From Nostocaceae cyanobacterium CSSed10_463m (GTDB taxonomy: Bacteria; Cyanobacteriota; Cyanobacteriia; Cyanobacteriales; Nostocaceae): a DNA stretch of 7,155 bases. The stretch is from contig PWQB01000200.1 in the NCBI GenBank assembly GCA_003556955.1, forward strand, positions 1 through 7,155, written 5' to 3'. Every line of letters starts with the position of its first letter. The stretch's first letter is position 1. Both the position numbers and the translations under genes were made by a program. Under the pieces are notes generated by a model. The model worked only from the letters and a program-made list of their open reading frames with translations, did not search any database and was not told the DNA's origin. Of this stretch, positions 1 through 5,771 are shown in pieces.

Positions 1-102
1 AATGAAAATGGTTTCACTACGTCCAGGGGTAGCAACTGGAGTAAACCATTGGTTTTCAATCGGATTAAAAAATATAAGGGCATTGAGCCGCACCCAGTTC
101 AT
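1..102 (-). CDS. Possible 5' end of an unrecognised gene, cut by the window edge
   Basis: Reading leftward from an ATG at 102-100, the minus strand is open for 34 codons to the window edge. The product begins MNWVRLNALIFFNPIENQ and continues with WFTPVATPGRSETIFI. The composition looks protein-like (Trp, Pro, aromatic residues). An in-frame TAA lies two codons upstream of the ATG, so translation cannot begin further upstream in this frame. There is no Shine-Dalgarno sequence before the ATG, and I recognise no family. The plus strand is also open here (frame 1, positions 1-150, 49 codons to a TAA), so this could instead be the C-terminus of a plus-strand gene or non-coding DNA. If the minus-strand reading is right, this gene is divergent from the restriction-modification operon and shares the 103-184 spacer with it. 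Confidence 0.3.
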   Translation of the reverse strand, partial: MNWVRLNALIFFNPIENQWFTPVATPGRSETIFI

Positions 103-131
103 TTTTTAAGGACGCAGACTAGTACAATTTC

Positions 132-140
132 TGTTAAAAT
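132..140 (+). promoter_or_regulatory. Candidate extended -10 for the mod-res operon
   Basis: The sequence TGTTAAAAT fits an extended -10 pattern (TG, one base, then TAAAAT) and lies 44 nt before the mod ATG. I see no good -35 hexamer at 16-18 nt. A second AT-rich option, TAATAT at 161-166, would leave a very short leader. The 103-184 spacer is A+T-rich throughout, so chance matches are expected. Confidence 0.2.
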
Positions 141-184
141 CTGTTTTTAACCATAATTTGTAATATATTGAATACATTTAATCA

Positions 185-2086
185 ATGCATAGAAAAGATG
201 TAGAGAAAGTAGAAATAACTTCTGGTGATATCAAGGCTGAACAACTTGAGCAACTTAAAGCCATTTTCCCAGAGGTGTTTACAGAGGATAAGATAGACGT
301 TGCCAAATTACAGGCAACTTTAGGAGAAATTATAGATGATCGGCCAGAACGTTACTCTTTTACTTGGGCTGGTAAGCGTGAAGCTATTCAGATATTACAA
401 ACACCCAGTAGAGCAACATTAAAACCAGATAGAAATGAATCAGTAGATTTTGATAATACTCAAAATTTATTTATTGAAGGTGATAATTTAGAAGTTTTAA
501 AGTTACTTCGCAATTCCTATTCTGGACAAGTAAAGATGATTTACATTGACCCTCCCTACAACACGGGCAATGATTTTATTTATCCAGATAATTATACAGA
601 TCCTCTTGATAACTATTTAGAATTAACAGGTCAGAAAGATAGTGAAGGTAATTTACAAACTAGCAATCCTGAAACCAGTGGACGTTATCATTCTGCTTGG
701 TTATCTATGATGTATCCCCGTCTTTTTTTAGCACGGCAGTTGTTACGAGAAGACGGGGTAATTTTCGTGAGTATTGATGATCATGAGGTTCATAATTTGC
801 GGTTGTTGATGAATGAAATTTTTGGAGAAGAGAATTTTGTGGCTTGCGTGTGTTGGCAAAAAAAATATGCTCCAGCTAATGATACTGTTGATTTTTCAGC
901 CACCCATGATTTTATATTAGTTTATAGTAAGCAGAGACAGTTTTTAGATAGTGGTAAACCAATAGCACTAATTGGCAGAATGGAGAGAACAGAAGAACAA
1001 AATAAACTATACAAAAATCCAGATAATGATCCGCGAGGTTTATGGAAAGCTTCAGACTATTTATGTAATAAATCGGCTGAACAAAGACCCAATCTTTACT
1101 ATCCAATAATTCATCCCAAAACAGAAGAAGAAATCTGGCCTAGTCGAACTGCGGTTTGGCGCTATAGCAAAGCTAGACATCAACAAAATGTTCAAGATAA
1201 TCGAGTTTGGTGGGGATTAAATCAGGAAAATAAAGTACCTGCATACAAAAGATTTTTATCGGAAGTAGGTGGAATAATATCAGATACTTGGTGGCAACAT
1301 AAAGATGTTGGACATAATGATGAAGCAAAAAAACAGATTAAATCTCTCTTCCCAGAAGCATCTCAATCTTTTGATACACCAAAACCAACCCGGTTAATTA
1401 AACGTATAGTTGAATTATCTACAAATACAGATTCAACTGATATTATTGTTGATTTTTTTGCGGGTTCTGCTACTACAGCCCAGGCAGCATTAGAATTGAA
1501 TCATGAAGATACGGGTGATCGTCGTTTTATTCTAGTCCAGTTACCACAAAAAACAAATAATCCGCAGTTTCCTACTATTGCTGATATCAGTAAAGAGCGT
1601 ATTCGTCGCAGTATTCAGAAAATAAAAAATTCAGAAAATGGTAAACTCCCATTACAAAATCGGGAAACTCCAGAAGATTTAGGTTTCAAGGTTTTAAAAT
1701 TATCTAAATCAAATTATCGTCAATCAGAAGAATTACCATCCGATACAGAACCAGAAGCATATATAGAACAACTAGAACTATTTAATGATCCTTTAGTTGA
1801 TGGTTGGAAACCGGAAAATGTAATATATGAAGTCATGCTCAAACAAGGTTATAGCTTAATATCTCGCATTGAGCAAGTTACAGAAATTGAATCGGCTACT
1901 ATCTACAAAGTAACTGATGAAGATAAAAGACAGCATTTTTATATTAGTCTTGATAATCGGTTTAATTTTGAAACAGCGAGGACATTAAAATTGACTAAAA
2001 ACGATTTATTAATTTGCCGTGACATGGCAATTGATGATACAACAGCAGCTAATCTGGTGCTGCAATGTAGACTAAAAACTATTTAA
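185..2086 (+). CDS. mod: Type III restriction-modification system methyltransferase subunit (Mod)
   Basis: This is a site-specific DNA N6-adenine methyltransferase (AdoMet to adenine) and also the specificity subunit of the type III complex. Motifs follow the beta-class order. An E98-G99-D100-N101 strand precedes motif IV D122-P-P-Y125-N-T-G, followed by VSIDD at 195-199 and the WQKKYAPAND to HDFILVY block at 224-247 (motif VIII region). A variable stretch at about 250-390 is probably the target recognition domain. Then come motif X FDTPKPTRLIKR from 396 and the AdoMet-binding D423-FFAGSATTA (motif I). Ser-Ala in place of Ser-Gly is, as I recall, common in type III Mods. The C-terminal ~130 residues probably contact Res. 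At 633 aa it is close to EcoP15I Mod. An in-frame TAA at 179-181 rules out an upstream start. No Shine-Dalgarno is visible, but the N-terminal EITSGDIKAEQLEQLKAIFPE is typical of the family. The recognition site cannot be predicted from sequence. Confidence 0.96.
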   Translation: MHRKDVEKVEITSGDIKAEQLEQLKAIFPEVFTEDKIDVAKLQATLGEIIDDRPERYSFTWAGKREAIQILQTPSRATLKPDRNESVDFDNTQNLFIEGDNLEVLKLLRNSYSGQVKMIYIDPPYNTGNDFIYPDNYTDPLDNYLELTGQKDSEGNLQTSNPETSGRYHSAWLSMMYPRLFLARQLLREDGVIFVSIDDHEVHNLRLLMNEIFGEENFVACVCWQKKYAPANDTVDFSATHDFILVYSKQRQFLDSGKPIALIGRMERTEEQNKLYKNPDNDPRGLWKASDYLCNKSAEQRPNLYYPIIHPKTEEEIWPSRTAVWRYSKARHQQNVQDNRVWWGLNQENKVPAYKRFLSEVGGIISDTWWQHKDVGHNDEAKKQIKSLFPEASQSFDTPKPTRLIKRIVELSTNTDSTDIIVDFFAGSATTAQAALELNHEDTGDRRFILVQLPQKTNNPQFPTIADISKERIRRSIQKIKNSENGKLPLQNRETPEDLGFKVLKLSKSNYRQSEELPSDTEPEAYIEQLELFNDPLVDGWKPENVIYEVMLKQGYSLISRIEQVTEIESATIYKVTDEDKRQHFYISLDNRFNFETARTLKLTKNDLLICRDMAIDDTTAANLVLQCRLKTI

Positions 2087-2092
2087 AAGGGG
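2087..2092 (+). promoter_or_regulatory. Ribosome binding site of res
   Basis: AAGGGG lies immediately after the mod stop codon and 6 nt before the res ATG at 2099. It fixes the res start and supports co-transcription of the two genes. The mod ATG, by contrast, has no such site. Confidence 0.65.
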
Positions 2093-2098
2093 TAGCAG

Positions 2099-4813
2099 AT
2101 GGAATTTAGATTTGATGCCAACCAAGAATACCAAACTACTGCTATTGAAGCCGTTACTAATTTATTAGAAGGTCAACCCCGCATAGAATTAGATATGAGT
2201 TTAATTTTAGAATGGGGTTCTGCTGCTGTCAGGAATCGCCTGGATTTAGACGAAGCAATTTTATTAGAAAATCTGCGATCAGTCCAACAAAAAAGTGGTA
2301 TTATACCTGATGAATCACTCCAATATATTGAAAAAACGATAGAAACAATAAGAGGTAAAAAAACACTTTCCTTTCCTAACTTTTCTGTAGAAATGGAAAC
2401 AGGAACAGGTAAAACTTATGTTTATTTACGCACCGCTTTACAATTATTTCAGCGTTATGGGTTGCGTAAATTTATTATAGTTGTTCCTTCCGTTGCTGTA
2501 CGAGAAGGAGTTTTAAAAACCTTAAAAGTTACTGAAAGACATTTTCGACAACTTTATAGTAATCCACCTTATCGTTATTATATTTACGATTCTGTCCATC
2601 TTTCCCAAGTGCGTCAATTTGCACTTTCTGACGGCTTAGAAATTATGGTGATGACAATAGATGCTTTTAATAAAGCTGCTAATGTTATTCGTCAGAGTAC
2701 AGATAGGTTAATGGGTGAAACACCACTACATTTAGTACAATCAACCCGTCCTATCTTAATCTTAGACGAACCGCAAAATATGGAGAGTGAAAAAAGTATT
2801 GCAGCTTTAGCATCTCTTCATCCTTTGTTTATTCTCCGCTATAGTGCAACTCACAAAAATCCTTACAATTTAATTTATCGGTTAACTCCTTTTACAGCTT
2901 ATAATCAAGGTTTAGTTAAACGTATTGAAGTTGCTTCAGTGATTAAAGAAAATGATTTTAATCAAGTCTTCCTCCGGTTAGAAAATATTACCAGTCAAAA
3001 GAAAACCATTACAGCTAAAATTGCTATTCATCAATTACAAAAGAATGGCACAGTTAAAGAAAAGGTAATTACAGTAAAACCAGGAGATTCTTTATCTAAG
3101 AAAGCTAACCGCAGTGAATACATAGATTTTGAAATAGAAGAAATTAATCCTGGTTCTCAAACAGTGCTTTTCAAGAATAATTTAGAAATTAGCATTGGTG
3201 AATCGAAGGGAACTGATAAAGAAGCTATCTTTGAGTCGCAAATTCGTTACACGATTGAAGAACATTTTCGTAAACAAAAAAGACTAAAATCCCAAGGTAT
3301 CAAAGTTATTTCGCTATTCTTTATTGATAAAGTTGCTAACTATAAAACAGAAACTGGTGAAGATGGTATTATCTGTCAGTTATTTAAGCAAGCCTTTGAA
3401 GAGTTAAAGGTAAATTATCCAGAATGGGAAGCATTGACACCTGAACAAGTCCAAGCTGCTTATTTTGCCCAAAAACGAAAAAAGGGAGGAGAAACTTTTT
3501 TTGAAGATAGTACAACTGGTACAGCCAAAAAAGATGAAGAAGCCTATAACTTAATCATGAAGGATAAAGAGAGGTTACTTTCTTTAGATGAACCTGTTGC
3601 TTTTATTTTTTCCCATTCTGCATTACGAGAAGGTTGGGATAACCCTAATGTTTTTCAAATCTGCACACTAAACCAAACAACATCAGAAACTAAAAAACGC
3701 CAAGAAATTGGTCGGGGTGTGCGGTTAGCTGTAAATCAAATAGGAGAAAGAATGTTTGATCAAAAAATCAACATTCTTACTGTAATTGCTAATGAAAGTT
3801 ATGAAAAATATGTAGCAACACTGCAACAGGAAATTGAAAACGAGTATGGTAAAGAAGGTGTACCACCGAAACCAGCTAACGCGAGAGAAAAAGGTAAAGC
3901 TAAGTTACGTAAAGAATATTTGTTAAAACCGGAGTTTCAAGAATTGTGGGAGAAAATTAAACATAAAACTCGTTATGCTGTGCAAATTAATACAGAAAAA
4001 CTGATTGAGGAAGTTCTGAATGAGTTAGACACAAAAACTATTAATCCTCCCCGCATTGCTATTACTAAAGCACGGGTAGAGGTAGGTAATGAAGATACAT
4101 TAGAAACCATGCAACTTAGCACCAGTAAAACGGCTATGACGTTAACTGGAAAACGACCCTTACCTAATGTAATTACCCTCATGGTAGACTTATTGGAGAA
4201 TACAACTCCTTCTGTCTCATTAACTCGTCATACCTTATTAACAATATTAAAAAGGTTGAGTAATCAAAAAAGTGTGCTTTCTAATCCTCATGAATTTGCT
4301 ACGGTAGCGGTGCAAATTATTAAGAATAAACTAGCAGATCATCTAGTAAATGGGATTCAATATGAGAAAATAGATGCTTGGTATGAAATGACTCAATTTC
4401 AAGATGAAATTGAAACTTGGCAAGAGTATCTAATTCCGGCAAATCGTTCCGTTTATGATCATGTAATTATTGATAGTCAAGCCGAAAATATACAAGATAG
4501 TATTGAAGGTAAATTTGTTGTAGATTTAGAAAAACGAGATGATGTACAACTATTTGTCAAACTTCCTAATTGGTTTACTGTACCTACACCTGTAGGCGAA
4601 TATAATCCAGATTGGGCAATTGTTATGGAAGATAGGGACGAACATGGAGAAGCAGTAGGGAAACCATTTCTTTATCTTATTCGTGAAACAAAAAGTACAA
4701 CAAATTTAGATAAATTACGCCCCGATGAACGCCGTAAAATTCTTTGTGGTAAAAAGCATTTTAATCAAGCATTAGGAGTAGATTACGAGGTAAATATAGA
4801 GAGAGTGTTATGA
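2099..4813 (+). CDS. res: Type III restriction enzyme subunit (Res), SF2 helicase-endonuclease
   Basis: Res is the ATP-dependent translocase/nuclease of the type III complex. It works only when bound to Mod and cuts unmethylated DNA a fixed distance from the recognition site. Superfamily 2 helicase motifs appear in order: Walker A ETGTGKT at 100-106 (K105), motif II D223-E-P-Q226, motif III YSATH at 248-252, REGWDNPN from 510 (motif V region) and QEIGRGVR at 535-542 (motif VI, Arg finger). A helical linker at about 590-780 joins these to the C-terminal PD-(D/E)XK nuclease, with N836-P-D838 and E863-T-K865. All expected catalytic residues are present, and 904 aa is within the family range, so the protein looks complete. 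It follows mod after 12 nt. A Q-tip-like N-terminal segment (FDANQEYQTTAIEAV) also fits. The DNA is A+T-rich like mod and unlike the genes to the right. I see no frameshift or internal stop. Confidence 0.96.
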   Translation: MEFRFDANQEYQTTAIEAVTNLLEGQPRIELDMSLILEWGSAAVRNRLDLDEAILLENLRSVQQKSGIIPDESLQYIEKTIETIRGKKTLSFPNFSVEMETGTGKTYVYLRTALQLFQRYGLRKFIIVVPSVAVREGVLKTLKVTERHFRQLYSNPPYRYYIYDSVHLSQVRQFALSDGLEIMVMTIDAFNKAANVIRQSTDRLMGETPLHLVQSTRPILILDEPQNMESEKSIAALASLHPLFILRYSATHKNPYNLIYRLTPFTAYNQGLVKRIEVASVIKENDFNQVFLRLENITSQKKTITAKIAIHQLQKNGTVKEKVITVKPGDSLSKKANRSEYIDFEIEEINPGSQTVLFKNNLEISIGESKGTDKEAIFESQIRYTIEEHFRKQKRLKSQGIKVISLFFIDKVANYKTETGEDGIICQLFKQAFEELKVNYPEWEALTPEQVQAAYFAQKRKKGGETFFEDSTTGTAKKDEEAYNLIMKDKERLLSLDEPVAFIFSHSALREGWDNPNVFQICTLNQTTSETKKRQEIGRGVRLAVNQIGERMFDQKINILTVIANESYEKYVATLQQEIENEYGKEGVPPKPANAREKGKAKLRKEYLLKPEFQELWEKIKHKTRYAVQINTEKLIEEVLNELDTKTINPPRIAITKARVEVGNEDTLETMQLSTSKTAMTLTGKRPLPNVITLMVDLLENTTPSVSLTRHTLLTILKRLSNQKSVLSNPHEFATVAVQIIKNKLADHLVNGIQYEKIDAWYEMTQFQDEIETWQEYLIPANRSVYDHVIIDSQAENIQDSIEGKFVVDLEKRDDVQLFVKLPNWFTVPTPVGEYNPDWAIVMEDRDEHGEAVGKPFLYLIRETKSTTNLDKLRPDERRKILCGKKHFNQALGVDYEVNIERVL

Positions 4814-4930
4814 GGGGTAAGTAGTACAAAACCTCAGTTTGTAGTATGACAGAACATGGCTAAAATCTAGATTGATGTATTGCAACGATTCGCACACAGC
4901 TTCGCTATATCTACGCCAATTGGTATTATA

Positions 4931-5036
4931 TACAGCACTTTGTGTAACGGTTTGGTACAAAACGAAATCCTATAACCCTTGTCCCATAAACGTTTTAGAT
5001 ATTTAGGTGTGGTACGTTGAAAAGAAAAGTGCTGTA
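4931..5036. mobile_element. Candidate MITE with 11-bp perfect terminal inverted repeats
   Basis: TACAGCACTTT at 4931-4941 is matched by its exact inverse AAAGTGCTGTA at 5026-5036, which bounds a 106-bp segment. If the outer TA on each side is the duplicated target, the inverted repeats are CAGCACTTT, a layout typical of small derivatives of IS630/Tc1-mariner elements. An internal imperfect direct repeat is also visible (GGTTTGGTAC at 4949-4958 and GGTGTGGTAC at 5006-5015). No transposase is encoded, so movement would need an enzyme supplied elsewhere. The family assignment is inferred from the TA flanks alone. Confidence 0.5.
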
Positions 5037-5077
5037 GCAATCCTAAATGAGTTATGAACGGGATTTTTTTAACGAAC

Positions 5078-5101
5078 CACAGAGACACAGAGATCACAGA
5101 G
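5078..5101. repeat. Short CACAGAG heptamer repeat tract
   Basis: Three copies of CACAGAG occur at 5078-5084, 5086-5092 and 5095-5101, spaced by one and two bases. They are followed by a purine-rich run up to the Uma2 stop codon. Heptamer tracts of this kind are widespread between genes in Nostocales genomes. This is a short copy sitting directly beyond the Uma2 stop. Confidence 0.6.
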
Positions 5102-5115
5102 GAAGAGAAAGAAGA

Positions 5116-5751
5116 CTACGCACCCTCTGGAAAAATCCGACTCAAATCCAATAAGACATTTTCAAATCCAGGAATTGGTACTAATTGCTGAGATAAAGAA
5201 ATCTGTTGGCTGAGATAGCTAAAATTCTTTTGAGCATTTTGATAAGGTTGATTGTATCGCTCAAGTTGACGAGCCGGCAAATTCACAATCCAATAATCAA
5301 CAATTCCGGCTTCTGCGTATAGAGATAGCTTTGTTGTTTGGTCATAAATCAATGTGGAATCAGAAATTTCGATCACTAACAAAATATCTTCGGGGTAGGG
5401 ATGATGAACTAGATAATCCTCATCTTTGCCTCTAGCAATGACGACATCAGGTTCTGGTTCACTGTGATTAACTAGGGTAATAGGATCTTGCCCACGGATG
5501 ACCGCGCGATCGCCTAATAACCGATCCAGTTGGCGACATAAGATAGAACTACACACTGTATGCACTCTTCCTTTTGCCGTCATTTGCATCAGTTCTCCTC
5601 TAATCAATTCAATGCGTTCGGCTTTGCCGTCTCGAAGAGAATCGCCCTCCTTCAGAAATCCCAGTTCAATGAGGCGGTGATATTCGTCTATTGTGAATCG
5701 TTTTGGTGTCACAACACTCATGAGACATCTATTAGATAGTTCTGTTTTCAC
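5116..5751 (-). CDS. Uma2 family (DUF820) PD-(D/E)XK protein
   Basis: Uma2 proteins have a restriction-endonuclease-like fold and are abundant in cyanobacteria; their substrate is not established. Typical blocks are seen: TPKRFTIDEYHRLIELGF (15-32), RIELIRGELMQM (46-57), HSEPEPDVVIARG (96-108), LLVIEISDS (124-132) and KLSLYAEAGIVDYWIVNL (141-158). The likely catalytic set is D102, E128 and K141. No signal peptide or membrane segment is present. The start is uncertain. GTG at 5751-5749 has a good AGGAAG site 5 nt before it, whereas ATG at 5721-5719 (residue 11) gives the usual family N-terminus MSVVTPKRF but has a poor ribosome site. The gene lies 20 nt after the epimerase stop and is probably co-transcribed with it. 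Residues 38-45 (SLRDGKAE) are an in-frame insertion caused by a 24-bp repeat. The copy is otherwise intact and not visibly degraded. Confidence 0.9.
   Translation of the reverse strand: MKTELSNRCLMSVVTPKRFTIDEYHRLIELGFLKEGDSLRDGKAERIELIRGELMQMTAKGRVHTVCSSILCRQLDRLLGDRAVIRGQDPITLVNHSEPEPDVVIARGKDEDYLVHHPYPEDILLVIEISDSTLIYDQTTKLSLYAEAGIVDYWIVNLPARQLERYNQPYQNAQKNFSYLSQQISLSQQLVPIPGFENVLLDLSRIFPEGA
5506..5513. repeat. HIP1 octamer GCGATCGC (in the Uma2 gene)
   Basis: This is an exact palindromic HIP1 copy, highly over-represented in many cyanobacterial genomes. It is read in the GGC-GAT-CGC frame as Gly-Asp-Arg (residues 80-82). Confidence 0.9.
5614..5645. mobile_element. SDR5-like 24-bp small dispersed repeat inside a split HIP1 site
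   Basis: GCG (5614-5616) and ATCGC (5641-5645) are the two parts of a HIP1 octamer separated by exactly 24 bp (5617-5640). The insert is TT plus two adjacent perfect hairpins: CGGC-TTT-GCCG at 5619-5629 and TCTC-GAA-GAGA at 5630-5640. The flanking GCG and CGC can pair as an outer stem, giving a cloverleaf-like shape. Excision would recreate GCGATCGC and turn Uma2 residues 36-46 from GD-SLRDGKAE-R into GDR, as in relatives without the insert. Eight whole codons are added, so the frame is kept. I recall that Nostoc punctiforme SDR5 elements (21-27 nt class) occur only within HIP1 copies. Membership of that family is inferred from this behaviour, not from comparison with its consensus. Confidence 0.75.
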
Positions 5752-5756
5752 TTTAG

Positions 5757-5762
5757 CTTCCT
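5757..5762 (-). promoter_or_regulatory. Ribosome binding site favouring the GTG start of the Uma2 gene
   Basis: On the minus strand AGGAAG is followed by five bases (CTAAA) and GTG at 5751-5749. It lies in the 20-nt gap after the epimerase stop codon. The downstream ATG at 5721 has no comparable site, so this element supports the longer protein and translation of both genes from one transcript. Confidence 0.5.
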
Positions 5763-5771
5763 GGGCAGAAA

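Larger units (their letters stand above)
4814..5115. other. Non-coding spacer between convergent res and Uma2 genes
   Basis: This 302-bp stretch separates two converging transcription units. From left to right it holds a weak 6-bp hairpin (TACAAA at 4825-4830 with TTTGTA at 4838-4843, no T-run), a G+C-richer patch at about 4880-4917, the candidate MITE at 4931-5036 and the CACAGAG tract at 5078-5101. No convincing intrinsic terminator is visible for either operon. A 76-codon minus-strand reading frame crosses all of these repeats and is not believed to be a gene. Confidence 0.6.

Noticed and set aside
25..34. AGGGGTAGCA also occurs at 2088-2097, before the res start
   Set aside because: The match is 10 nt with no extension on either side, and one copy includes the res ribosome site. 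Chance similarity is the simplest explanation; it does not look like a recombination repeat.
912..1106. Minus-strand open frame inside mod
   Set aside because: It is fully contained in a well-supported gene, hydrophobic because of the A/T-rich complement, and has no family resemblance.
423..2083. Motif I of Mod reads FAGSA, suggesting a damaged AdoMet site
   Set aside because: Ser-Ala at this position is, to my knowledge, common in functional type III Mod proteins, so it is not evidence of inactivation.
3973..4182. Minus-strand open frame inside res
   Set aside because: It is a shadow of the Res coding frame with no independent support.
4825..4843. Possible terminator hairpin after res
   Set aside because: The stem is only 6 bp and A/T-rich (TACAAA/TTTGTA) and no T-run follows, so it does not qualify as an intrinsic terminator.
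4881..4917. G+C-richer patch resembling a degraded HIP1/SDR-type repeat
   Set aside because: No HIP1 octamer, intact stem or clear boundary is visible, so I could not support a repeat call.
4867..5097. A 76-codon minus-strand reading frame in the res-Uma2 spacer
   Set aside because: It starts with a GTG inside the CACAGAG repeat tract and runs through the whole inverted-repeat element. The product resembles no family I know, and there is no ribosome site. It is most likely repeat DNA that happens to be open.
5498..5680. Plus-strand open frame inside the Uma2 gene
   Set aside because: It is antisense to a clear Uma2 protein and spans the inserted repeat, with no supporting motif.
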